Made by a program: the position numbers and the translations under genes. 64,000 nucleotides of DNA from Loripinus fragilis (Eukaryota > Mollusca > Bivalvia > Lucinida > Lucinidae): the NCBI GenBank assembly GCA_964019695.1, contig OZ026520.1, positions 90,152,913 to 90,216,912 of the forward strand, in the 5' to 3' direction. Below, piece by piece: positions 22,648 through 33,299 of the stretch. Under the pieces are notes generated by a model. The model saw only the letters and a program-made list of their open reading frames with translations. It ran no database searches and was not told the origin of the DNA. How positions within the stretch are numbered: the first letter of the stretch is position 1; the number at the start of each line of letters is the position of its first letter.

Positions 22648-23609
22648 GTTCCATATATTTTCACCTGTCATAACATTTATTAAGATCCGCTATTCAGATT
22701 GTCTGGAGGTATTAAGTTGCATTTTTTTCAATGAACACCCGTTCGTATTCATGAGGGGAGGGAACATTCACAATGCAACTTCTTTATTGAAACTGTGAAA
22801 TGCTTCTATACTTAACTACTAAAGAAACATGACACATACCGTGTGTCAATTATTTGGTAGTAAATGAATACAATACACACTTGTCTTTGCATTGCCTAAA
22901 GTCGAACAAAGGTAGACTAAGATGCAATGAGGTTACTTGAAAAAATGAACTAATTTCAGACGTCAGCTGTCAAAACGTGACGTAACCCCTCAAATCAATG
23001 TTTGCAAGAACAAAGAAATCACGTAAAAATCACCAGAAACCGCTTTAGTGTGATACTTTGTTATTTCATTGGCATCTTCTGGGCATAAAATAAAGCATGC
23101 ATGCATTGTTTAACCTAAAAGCCTATTTTCATTTTCGTAACGTCAATTTTACGTTTTCAGCGTTTCATGAGCTTTTAAAAAGCACTGCCACTTTCTCAAT
23201 ACTTGAGTTCTTACAATCTCGTAGTCAGTAATAGTATCTTCAATATCAAGTTCAGTGACTAATTTGTTATAGTTAAAACAGTACTACGAATATTTCATTG
23301 TACTTATAACATAGAAAAACTACAGCACCACACAATGGGAGCAACAAATAGTTCATACTGAAATTTTTGTAATCAAGATATCTCAAAAACTTTAACAGCT
23401 ATGAGCCACTGTACTGTTATGCCACACGTTTCATTGAAAAAGAGTCATAGTCAAATATTTCCGCAGACCTCTATTTTCACCTAGATAAACTGTTGAAATA
23501 AACAAATTGAAAGCAAATGCTTGTAGCTGAGGGCTGATTGCTGCATCCATTCACTTGTGTTATGTTATATAGCATTTAAAGAAGTACTATAAGATAAGTA
23601 AATACATAC
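22648..23609. other. Intronic stretch, nothing recognised
   Basis: No transposon ends, exon signals in a useful phase or RNA genes were seen. Confidence 0.4.
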
Positions 23610-23651
23610 CTCTGGACAAAGATCCAGTAGTACCATAAAGTTGTACTGTAG
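23610..23651 (-). CDS. Mosaic lectin-type gene, 42 bp linker exon
   Basis: This short exon lies between the CUB-like exon and the C-type lectin exons. The acceptor is tatcttgcag|CT and the donor AGAG|gtatgt. It is 42 bp, phase 1 to phase 1, so it can be included or skipped without shifting the frame. It encodes TVQLYGTTGSLSR with split codons at both ends, a Ser/Thr/Gly linker. The support is strong splice consensus, the correct symmetric phase and an open frame. Homology cannot be judged at this length. Confidence 0.6.
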
Positions 23652-24137
23652 CTGCAAGATAAAATGGCATTGGTTATGCAAAGACTAGACTAACGTATTT
23701 TTATACTCTATGCAAGAATTAAAATAGAACAAACAAATCCAGCAAGGACGCATCCAGAAATTTACGTCAGGGTGGGGAGGGGGAGGTGGGTCAAAGACCA
23801 CTAAAATCTAACAACGTTTTTTTTATTCTCAAGTTAGTACACAGTTTCCTCTTGGGGTAAATTGTATAGAAGAAGGAAACTAAAATGGTTATGGGGGTCA
23901 AGCTTTTCCAGGGAAGCCCTTATGCTTTTTCCTATGGAAATCTTATAACACTTCCAAGCAGAGAAGGGGCGTTGCACCCCTGTTCCCACTCTAGATCCGT
24001 CTGTGTCCAGAATTAATAAGAACTGTCCAGTTATATGATTTTATTTCGTTTCAAACCGCATATGCTCAATGTCTTCGTTTAAACCATAGTGCTGACGTGC
24101 GATATAGATTTCAGGATGTCCCATATTTTAGATTATA

Positions 24138-24300
24138 AGAATATATCATGACTGTGAGTTTGGGATAGAGCAATCATGAGGGTTACCGAGTTATGATAAA
24201 CGGTGATCGCCAGAGGCGGATTTTTCCCTATTCTTACACGCATAATATATTTTTTTCTTTCTCTTCATTGCTCGACATATGATTTTATATGTTAATATTT
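24138..24300 (-). mobile_element. Family B element, partial copy
   Basis: It starts ataagaatatatcatgactg with a shortened hairpin (ggatagagcaatc / ggatttttccctattc). The right half of the family is missing. Confidence 0.6.
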
Positions 24301-25478
24301 CCCACATTTGAATATTTTCAATACTTTGCATACAGTTTTTTCATGTATGGACTGTCGACTAATGAAATAAAAAGTATATGTCATCATGCTCATTTTTTCA
24401 TAATTACATATGGAAGTTTTCAGCATTTGACCAATTTGACTTGCCTTGTGCCTAAAATCCAAGAACGGTCTAAAAGGATTTTAGGCACTATGCAAGTGCG
24501 TAGATGGATACGTAAGTGCGTAACATTAGCTATGTTTGCCGAAATAATGGGATGTTATTTGTAAGGCCCTATAGAACCGGTACACGGAATGCTGGCCAAC
24601 TCAACAGACAACAAAATAGAAAAAAGGATGACTTATTATTTTCAGTAAATGTGACCTGCTAGAGACGTCACGATTGATGCAAAAGCACTAAATCGCCATG
24701 GCCCGAACATGTACAATTTAAACTCGGTCAAATATAGATAACTTCACATACCTGCCTCGTGTAAAGAAACAGTGTCTGTACGGCGTATCCTCTACGGTAT
24801 TTTTTCTATGTCCCCTAACACAAATGGACAATTCTGTTCCTTATATAGGAAAATATGCATAAGATTTACGAGAAAGACGTGAAAACCTTATTTTACTAAA
24901 TACTCATGGTACTAAGTATGGAAACAGTGAACTCCATCTCAGACAAACCGCCCTTATATTGGACTAATATTAGTAAAACGTTTAGAAACTAATAAAATTA
25001 ACAAACACATTCCAGTCTTAGATATTGCCAAGAATAAATTGGCTCTTATCTCTGGCATTGCAGAAATTCGACCCTGAAATAAGTGCAATGTGATCTGAGT
25101 TTCATTCGAAGTAATGCAATGTGAAATGGTGTTTTGAGGGTAGTGCCCTTCAAGATCCATTTTCTCACTTGTTTCATTTCCGAGTAATTTTACATTTTAT
25201 AAGTGGTGCGTAACTAAAGTGTCTCACTGTAGACGGTTGGGTAATAACAGAAACTATTATTGCATAAAGTCATTTTGTTGCTTGAAAACATAAAAACAAC
25301 GTTTTCCAAAGTTCAATAATGGTGCACAGAAGGTAATAACACACCTGTACCAGAGCAAAGACTTACGTCATCCTAATTAAACGTCTTTGCGCGTTACTGC
25401 TGATAGCGTCAATTTTGTAACGGATCCAGTATTCTTAAAGTAAATATAATGAAGAACTAGAAATTGTGTTTGTGAAAA

Positions 25479-26257
25479 ACTATGCCCCAAACCATTTGCT
25501 TGCCCATGAGGATTGTGCTTTTGTCATCATTATGAATCAACTGACAAAACATCAAGCTTCTATCTATACTATTTTTAAATATCCCGTTTACAAATTTCAA
25601 TGGCTAAATTTGCAAAGCGCAATAACTCTAAAATGTAAACTAAATCTTTTCTTAAATTATACCAGATAATCTACTGCTCATTCTCTATCAGCTGACCAAG
25701 TTTCAAGCTGCTAGCTTTAATAGTTTCCAAGATATCTTTCAATGGCGAAATTAACAAAGGCCAATTACTCGAAAAGCTAAAATATTTGTTTTCTAATTTT
25801 CACCAGGTAATTTAACAAAGCTGACAAAGTTTGAAGCTCCTAGTTGTAATAGTTTTAAAATATCCTGATTACGAAATTCCTTGTCTTTAATACAAGTTTT
25901 CAATGCCAAAATTTCCACAGGGCAGTACCTCGATTTTTTTTATCTTCACCAGGTTATCTACTCATTATCTTTTATCAGCTGACCAAGTTTAAAGCTCTTC
26001 GCTGTAATAGTTTTGGGATATCTTGATTAAAAAAAACACATCATTATTACCATTTAAAAGGGGCATAGTTCCACAAAAAGAGATGGTTGAAAAATACGGG
26101 TCAGTTATTCTTTGACGGGGAATCCATTTATGAAATTTAAAAAAAAATATAACTTGGGTTATTTTTGAATGGACGGGAGGACGGACGCACGGACGGTTGG
26201 ACGGAAGGACAAGCCCAAAACAATATGCCCCTTTAACTTCTTTCACAGTTTGGGGCA
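25479..26257. mobile_element. Dispersed element with TATGCCCCAAAC ends and internal subrepeats
   Basis: The outer words are ctatgccccaaacc and gtttggggcata, an inverted pair. Inside, a ~150 bp unit (gctgaccaagtttcaagctg ... aatagtttccaagatatc) appears about three times, at 25690, 25815 and 25975. Near the right end is a run of gacg/gacgg words (26170-26210). No coding capacity was recognised. Confidence 0.5.
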
Positions 26258-26733
26258 TAAAAAGAAAATCAAGCAACAGCAAAAAAGCCATGCGTCAACA
26301 GCACATGAATTGCCTAATTAAAACATGGGTTTGTGCGGGTTAAAGCATGACTGTTAATAACGTGTGATACGGCTATTTATGCAATGATAAAACATAAGCA
26401 CTAATCATGTAAGGTCCTGAATGTAAGGTCCTGCCAACAGGTAAGGTTATACGGAAACAGAGGTTACAACTTTTAAAAAGCCTTAACCGACAAACTAGTG
26501 ATCCTAGGATATCGAGATTTGAGCCTTAGGGAGTTGCTGTTTTGTGTTCCTGAGAAAGGCACTTTATTTCTATGCTCAGTATTGGCTAGTACACAAGAAG
26601 ACATCCCGATATGGATGATTTGTATCTTTCTCGGACGTGAACCATCCACTCAAACAAACATTGCTGCTTTGTAAATGCAATATTTGTCCTGACTGTCTAC
26701 GCCCATGGACCTAAAATAACAGTGAACAGATCT

Positions 26734-26970
26734 GGGCCTCGTCGCGAGAAAACCTGTCTTCGGAGTTTCTGTCAAAGCGAGTTTCAAACCGGTCTCCTCA
26801 GCTACAGAGACTAGCTAGAAAATTGAAATTTCACGTGTAGCAAGATTAAATATGGTACTTTCCAAAAAACGAATAACAAAGGCGCTGATCAGACTGCGCG
26901 GATGCGCAGGCTGGTCTGCGCCTATGTTGTTCGCAAACCCCGAAGACAGGTTTTCTCGCGTCGTGGCCCA
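26734..26970. mobile_element. MITE family A, best-preserved copy
   Basis: The ends are GGGCCTCGTCGCGAGAAAAC and GTTTTCTCGCGTCGTGGCCC, an almost perfect inverted repeat of about 30 bp. The centre contains gcgctgatcagactgcgcgg and gcgcaggctggtctgcgcc, forming a second hairpin. The open frames on both strands are a by-product of the symmetry. Confidence 0.8.
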
Positions 26971-26974
26971 TCTG

Positions 26975-27050
26975 ATCATGGAACAATGCACGCATCGGAT
27001 CTCTTGCAAAGTTAGGACTTCAATTACTTTGCAAGAGACCGTTTGGTATG
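26975..27050. repeat. Family K inverted repeat (ctcttgcaaagt)
   Basis: The words catcggatctcttgcaaagt and actttgcaagagaccg form a small hairpin. Related copies lie at 27815-27910 and 52320-52500. Confidence 0.6.
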
Positions 27051-27589
27051 TAAAAGAAAGATAATAGCACAAAAAAGGAAAACCTGCACGGTGACATATG
27101 CTATGTAAATAACTAATATTTTCTATAAAAAAATCCCTTCAAAGTAGAAAAGTTTTTTGTTTCTGTAGTTACATTATGTGACACTTTTAATCTAGATATA
27201 AAAGATTTTGTGGTCCAAATGTTTTTGACAAAATGGGTTTTAGCTAAAACAATAAGCTTCGTGCCAAATTTTTCGCTGTTTTGTGTTTTAATTCATTAGC
27301 CAAAAGCATGTATCATATACCGAGAAATTAATAAAATATTTCTTCACTTTGAATTCTGAGCAATTGTTTTTTGTTTTTTTTAATCACCTATTTTTTCATT
27401 TTTTAAAATAAAATAACTTTAAAAAAGGTCCGTAAGGTCATGTTATTTTTGTCAAAGTAGTTTAATTTAGAGCTATTCTTAACAAATTAAAAGATAGTAT
27501 CATTTTGGACACATGCTGATAAGTGCCGTTCTACCTTAATATTGTGTATGTCTTCTATATTTCTGGATACAAGGATCACATTTATTATT

Positions 27590-27690
27590 CAAATTGTAAA
27601 ACGAGTTGAGAAAACGAGATAAAATGCGAGACTCTATGGCGCATTTATCAATGTTTTTGCAACGAGATTAAAAATACAAGAAGGTATTAA
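27590..27690 (+). mobile_element. Family G hairpin remnant
   Basis: It reads aaaacgagttgagaaaacga ... tttgcaacgagattaaaaat around gcgagactctatggcgcat, a decayed version of the 16130 and 28725 hairpins. Confidence 0.45.
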
Positions 27691-27814
27691 ATCGATGTGG
27701 GTCCAACGCATATATCGCAGAGTACGACATTTCTGACCATGAACAATGAAGGTCATACTGGCAATCCAAGCCCTCTGTCATCATTGTGTTAAGAAAAAAA
27801 ATCAATTTTTGGTC

Positions 27815-27910
27815 TATTCATAGAACAATGAAAACATCGGGTCTCTTGCAAAGTAATTGAATCCCCTAACTTTGCAAGAGATCCGATGCGTGCATGATTC
27901 CATGAACAGA
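27815..27910. repeat. Family K inverted repeat, second copy
   Basis: The words catcgggtctcttgcaaagt and actttgcaagagatccgatg form a hairpin flanked by ttcatagaacaatg and cattgttc-like words. Confidence 0.6.
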
Positions 27911-28257
27911 CTAAAATTGGATTGACTTATATTTACATTTTATATCATAATTCAAAATTCAATTAACTTAGCTGGCATTCCGGATATTTCAAATTAAATC
28001 AGCCACTGGCATAATTGAGGTTTCAGAACAGCCGAAACACCAAATGTCCGCGTTTAAGATAATGATAATACGTGTTCAACGCGACACAAACGTAAGCAAA
28101 GAAATAACGTTATTGTATGACGTTGACGTTGGTTCGCCCGAATTTCGCGTATGTGGGCGATGCTTAAAAGGATCTGTTCGTGGAGGTATGAACAACATAT
28201 CAAATGTTAAGGTTCAGTTAAAGCCTCGCCGTGGCAATGCAAATATTTAAATAGGAA

Positions 28258-28475
28258 TACTGTTAATTCGGATATTTTCACGAGAATTTTATTTTCGTGA
28301 ATAGCGTTAAAATATACATTAGCGACGTAAAAATCGCAAACAGGACATGATTAGCCTATATCAGTAAACTACACAGTGATATCGCCAATTCGCGAGGGTT
28401 TGATTTTCACGAAACTTCGCATATTTGAAGTTTCGCGAAAATGAAACTCTCACGAAAATTTCGGAATTTACAGTA
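28258..28475. mobile_element. MITE family F (TACTGT...ACAGTA ends)
   Basis: The left end is TACTGTTAATTCGGATATTT and the right end AAATTTCGGAATTTACAGTA. The arms are rich in ttttcgcgaa/ttttcacgaa words. It is 218 bp, with TA at both edges and no coding capacity. Confidence 0.65.
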
Positions 28476-28724
28476 ACACTCTCAGTCACAGAGTAAGAGG
28501 AGATGGCATCGGAAGCCAAACATCCCGATTAATATTATATTTGACCTTGATCTTTGACTCAAATATCACATGTGCAAACATTTCGTCATTGTAGTGATCT
28601 GTAACGTTGGTTTTAATTTACACACCATCAAGGTAATGTATATTTCAATTATTAGCAACCTCAGTAAAATTGAAAGTTCGCCTGCTGAGATGTAAGCGAG
28701 ATTACGTATTTGACTTTTACCTTT

Positions 28725-29095
28725 GACCAATGTTATGGCAGTAATCTATATATTTTATTTTATCATATGACGACGTCGCGTCTGGGAGTGAAATAACGCC
28801 ATGCAATAAAATCTGTAAACCACTAGTGGTTTATCGATTTTTGGGAAACGTTATGACGTCCATAACAACGTTGTGTACATAATGGCAAATTTATGACGTG
28901 TTTACGTGTTTACGGCAGAAATTAGATTTCAAAGTAATCTTAATGTCATATGATAAATAGAATCTAACATTCGTGCTCTTGTATTATTGAATTTATTAAA
29001 CTCGTTGCGAAAAAGAGATAAAATGCTCGGCAAGCCTCGCATTTTATCTCCTTTCCCCAACTCGTTTAATAAATTCAATAACTCATGTAATCTAC
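28725..29095 (-). mobile_element. Family G element with hairpin, copy 2
   Basis: This is the reverse complement of 16130-16420. The hairpin arms are tttattaaactcgttgcg and ccaactcgtttaataaa around aatgctcggcaagcctcgca. The tail runs through atgataaatagaatctaaca and atgacgtccataacaacgtt. Confidence 0.68.
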
Positions 29096-29234
29096 AAACA
29101 CTATGCTTAGCCTAGCTATTATTATTCTACATACGCATGAATGCATTCGGTCAAAAATGAAATAGAAGTTTGCAATTGACTCTGGAGATAAGCTTAAATA
29201 CATATGACCTTGACCCTTGACTCAAAGATCATTA

Positions 29235-29640
29235 TAAGTATCCATCATGAGTATGAGAGTGGGATAGAAAAATTGGTCCCGAGAATCACCGATTGGCATC
29301 ACAAGGCTTGCCGTGACGACAATCTGTGATCGCGAGGGACGGATCTCTCTATCCCACCATCTCACTCATGATGGATACTTTTTCTTGCTCACTACTAAAT
29401 ACCTCCTCTTATATTAGAACGACGTGAAAAGGCTTCCAGAAAATCCTGAATATGTTGAGATTCGACATGGTGACGTCATTTAAACATTACAATGACGTCA
29501 CGGATCGTGCGGCCAGCGTGCAGATGACGTGCGGCTATTCGTTTTTTATCCCTAGGGTTGTTACGGGTGTGCGAGATAGAATTATCTCAAATGGGTAAAA
29601 TAGCGGAAATCCCAATCTTGTGTGCAAAAAATTGGCTTTC
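29235..29640 (-). mobile_element. Family B element, full copy
   Basis: It starts ataagtatccatcatgagta, with hairpin arms gtgggatagaaaaattggtc and ggatctctctatcccacca. Two tgacgtca-type sites (29471, 29493) follow, and it ends cttgtgtgcaaaaaat. It lies about 250 bp downstream of the donor of the CUB-like exon 29895-30266. Confidence 0.68.
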
Positions 29641-29894
29641 TTAACCCGTGTAAAACCTACACAAAAAAATCCTACATATGAACTCCCTCTATGAAAAATG
29701 AAAGAGAATTTGGTGTTACCAACCGTAAGAGAATTTAAGTGTATGCCATCTTAACCTTTGACTCACTCTAAGTTCAACTCACTAATATGGAACTTTTATT
29801 GTAATATACAGTACACACTATAGCAACCATCGTGTCACATTTGAGACAGGTTTTCTCACACAAATCCCATTATGAAGAAATAAAAACAACTTAC

Positions 29895-30266
29895 CAACAC
29901 TTATTTTAAAATCCTCGTATCCTTGAGAAACATATTTTTCAATCTCGTATCTAGCGCTAAACCCATCAACCAATGCATTTCCCGGGATATGAAGTTCTAT
30001 ATAGATTGCTATAGATGAGAGGTTTCCTAGCGGTTTGTTAGTGTTACAGTATCGGGTCGTACCAATTGAAAAGTACGTGCCAAAATCACATCCAATGTCA
30101 AATTTGTCAAAATATAGAGTAACAGTTTGTACATAGCTTGGTCGTATATGCCAATACTCGTGATAGACATGTTGGCCAAGAAACGATTTAGATGTTAAGA
30201 CAGCAGATGGACTGGTGCATCCACTAATCTCATTTTTAAAGCTAGACGACAAACACGTACTGACAT
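29895..30266 (-). CDS. Mosaic lectin-type gene, exon 7: CUB-like domain
   Basis: This exon is 372 bp, phase 1 to phase 1, a complete symmetric module. The acceptor is cttttttcag-type (tgtctttttcag|ATG) and the donor GTTG|gtaagt. The peptide has four cysteines (STCLSS, ISGCTSPS, DIGCDFG, RYCNTN), the count expected of a CUB domain. It ends with DGFSARYEIE, the closing CUB strand. NLS is a potential N-glycosylation site. It is separated from exon 6 by a 16.5 kb intron full of repeats, but the phases fit exactly (G|AT = Asp). Confidence 0.82.
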
Positions 30267-30350
30267 CTGAAAAAGACAGGTAGAAAGCATCAACAATGTA
30301 GTATGACAAACCCTCACATTTTAGAGACATGTCTGATAAGATTTAAAGTG

Positions 30351-30529
30351 TACAGTAAAACCTGTGTAAAACAGCCAATCAAATTTAGACAATTCAAAGA
30401 TCTTTATGAATGAAGGTCGAAAGTATTGCAGCATTCTACAATACTTTTGACCTGCATTAAGCGATAATTTGTCCTGCAAACCAATCTTTGGTCTTTTCGA
30501 GAGTGGCCGTTTTGCACATGTTTTACTGG
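30351..30529. mobile_element. MITE family D, full copy
   Basis: The ends are TACAGTAAAACCTGTGTAAA and TTTGCACATGTTTTACTGG, with aaggtcgaaagtattgcagc and caatacttttgacctgcatt as the inner arms. It is about 180 bp. Other copies are at 36130-36275 (left end missing), 54556-54740 (right end missing) and 10665/11008. Confidence 0.72.
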
Positions 30530-30702
30530 AACGTCGTACCACTCACGTCTGTTAGAGACAACTTCATAAGTCCATGAGATAATGGTTCTATTTGCTTACG
30601 TGTATATGAGATCTTAACTTTAACATGGATATAGATAAGGACATTTTATAAGCGTTAAAATGTTTTTACTTTCTAACCCGTCAATCTAAATATGTGTTTT
30701 GG

Positions 30703-30772
30703 GTGCTCAAAAGAACCGTCCTATTGAAACGGTCCGTCTCATTGAGACGGTGCTTTTGAGTTCTAACAACAT
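30703..30772. repeat. Short hairpin repeat, family H, fullest copy
   Basis: The arms are gggtgctcaaaagaaccgtc and gagacggtgcttttgagttc, with a duplicated gaaacggtcc between them. Ends tgtgttttg and caacatatgt suggest an original perfect inverted repeat. Confidence 0.65.
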
Positions 30773-31394
30773 ATGTTTTGGCTGAGAAATGAACATCATA
30801 GGTTTCTAATACGCACTCTTATCTGGAGGCGCAAACACGTAGAGTAAAAACTCTAATATTACAAGGTGACTTTCGAAATACACAATGCACATGCTTATTT
30901 GAAATACATTTGATACAAACTGGATTCAAATAAGAGGTTCTGTAGTCAAAACCAAAAGTACAACTTTATAGTACATTCAATAGAAAAACGGAATCCAACG
31001 GAATCACCGGAAAAAAAATCGAAGGCAATCAAAAATAAAGCTTTTAGAAAGGGCAAAAAATTAACTATAGCTTTAATTCAAAGGGAGATAATTTCAACGC
31101 AAAACAACTTCAAGATACTGGCAAAATCAAACTGAACTCCAAAGACAGCATGTCTAGCAGTATTTCTTATGGACAATCTATGACCATTAAAAAAGCGTGT
31201 TCAAATCACCAGTTTACCAAAGATTTTATGAAAAAGGCTGAATTTGTGTTTGTTTATGAAAGGACAGGTAACTCAAAAGAAGATTAACTTGAATAATTCG
31301 TTTGTTATGAATTGCGTTAGGGTAAGTCCTGCAAACGCATTGCATTGTTAAATTTACTTAAAATCAATCAAAACGATTATAGATACATTCGGTA

Positions 31395-31770
31395 CTGAAA
31401 TTAAAATAACATAACTAGTTGTCTATGTTCCTTCGAGGTGATTGCCTAACCAGGAAGAGACACAGAGCACAGACAACCAAATGACAGCAAAATAATTAAA
31501 AAGCATAACTACTTGTCTCTGTCAAATCGAAATGATTGCCTAACTAGTAAGAGACAAAGAGTACAGACAGCCATATGACAGCAAAATAATTAAAAAACAT
31601 AACTACTTGTCTCTGTCAAATCGAGATGATTGCCTAACCAGAAGGAGACACAGAGCACAGACATTGATATGACAGTAAAATAATTAAAACAGCACAACTA
31701 CTGTCTCTCTCCCATTGAGATGATTGCCTAACTAGGAAGAGACACAGATCACAGCTAGCAAATGCATATG
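31395..31770 (+). repeat. Tandem array, ~94 bp unit, about 3.7 copies
   Basis: The words gacagcaaaataattaaaa, cttgtctctgtcaaatcga, gatgattgcctaac and gagacacagagcacagaca recur at about 94 bp spacing (gacagc at 31483, 31577, 31671). The unit is related to the dispersed repeat at 150-320. One further unit marks the junction of the large duplication at 33300. Confidence 0.8.
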
Positions 31771-33299
31771 ACTGTAAAATTAATATGAATTAAATAGGCA
31801 CTACCTATATCCGTGCGTCCTAGTTATTTAAATCAGATTTGCATCTGGGGAGTTTAATTTAAGTCCACCCAATAGTTTAGGAGATATTAAAACAAAAGGG
31901 GTCATATTTGATCGCTTACATGAGATAGGTACATTGTGCATAAAGGAAACTGACAACATGATCAACAGAAGAGTCTTAAAGTTCTTGTTATCGCGTTAAG
32001 CACGCTACCAGGTGGCTATGTTTTCGACGGATCAAATTTCGTTTAGCTATATTTGTAGAGGGTCACTTAAAACCTGTTTCTGACAAATTTTAAATTCAAA
32101 ACCACTTGTTTTAGAGAGGGAAACTGGCCACGTCACCTGCGACGGAACCAATTGTTTTAGCTATTGTTATGGAAGGCCATCCAGTGATCAGCTCTAGCAA
32201 ATTAATTTGAATTTTGACCCCAGGTTTCAGAGAACTCTTTAGTTTGGTGGGCATGTTTTCTGACGATTTTTTTTTGCTTTTTTGTAGAGGGCCGCCAAAT
32301 AACCATTTCTGCGAAACGATTTTAAATTCTGCCCATTGATTTCAGAAGAGAAAATGTTTGATGTTTCTTACATAGGTACAAAGATGAAACTGGCCACGCC
32401 CACTGGTGGCCAAGAAATTCGCTTTACCTATTTTTGTCATGGGTTATCCAGAGATCAATCTACTGAATATTATTTGTTTGGTTTGTTGCTTTACGTCCCA
32501 AACAACAGCTATAGCGGCATAGTCAGTTCACTTAAACACTCTTTTTTTCCCCTGGTAAGCTTGAACAAGTGGTTAACATGGTTAACCAGTACTTCGTGCA
32601 CATACTTTCCCTTGTTACAGACACTTCGTGCATATACTTTCCCTTGTACTGACAACAACCTTTCTTGAATGAATCATCGGAAGGGAGTGGAATGGCCGTA
32701 GAAAACATGTCAAGATCAATCTTCAAGAATGTATCATTAGTATGGGGCCGGGCGGGAATCAAACTCTCGACACCTGGATCTGCAGGTAGACGCGCATCTG
32801 TAGTCAGACACGTTATCGACTGTCCTTCTTTTAACTTCTAACCACTGGTTTCCGTGTAGAAAAATGTCAAAGTTTTCTATTTGCGATAAGCCATGCCCCC
32901 CGATTTCTTTTCGTCGTTTTTGTAGAGCACAATTCATTTGTAACCATGGCCCCTAGCCTCTGAGCACGGCGGGTGATAGCTACATAAATATGCTGGGTTT
33001 CATCTTTGCATTGTCCCCATAGTGGGGATTTGATATACAAAGGCAAACATGGCAGTGCAATGTAATAAAGGACTGAACAGGAGAACTGCCATGGTGGTAC
33101 CATTTGGCTGCGCCTATGGTGCTGGGGTTGATAGCAGGGAATGACAGACAAAATACAAACTCCCAGTCTGCCCCAGAGCTAATGGAGGCAGTGGTTACAA
33201 ATGACAAGTGCATAGAGAGTCACCTAATAACCATTTGAGATGAAAATATGTTTAAAGTGTATTACATAGGTAGTACCTGGTACGTAAGAGAAAATGGAT
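31653..33299 (+). repeat. Large tandem duplication, copy 1
   Basis: This 1,647 bp block is repeated directly as 33300-35197 with a few percent divergence. Both copies hold the same SINE-like unit and the same non-coding ORF shadows. The left boundary is GAGCAC at 31653, inside the 94 bp array. Confidence 0.85.
32740..32845 (-). repeat. SINE-like unit with tRNA-type box B
   Basis: The minus strand reads gtgtctgactacagatgcg, ctacctgcagatccaggtg and then gagtttgattcccg, close to a Pol III box B (GGTTCGATTCC). The pattern suggests a tRNA-derived SINE head. No A box of good quality was confirmed and no cloverleaf was built. The second copy is in the duplicated block (34418-34735). Confidence 0.4.

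Noticed and set aside
24752..24839. Possible 88 bp exon (minus) with a good donor (gtatgt), open in phase 1, peptide GTELSICVRGHRKNTVED followed by TPYRHCFFTRG
   Set aside because: It would leave in phase 2, and the next exons (23610-23651 and 22218-22403) are open only in phase 1. Joining it creates a stop. It could be an alternative exon or a relic, but not part of the main chain.
26815..27072. ORFs on both strands at 26815-27072
   Set aside because: Both come from the symmetric MITE A copy (26734-26970) and its flank.
28044..28250. Plus-strand ORF of 68 codons with CGRC and a basic tail
   Set aside because: No recognised domain, no splice context, and adjoining MITE family F. Probably chance.
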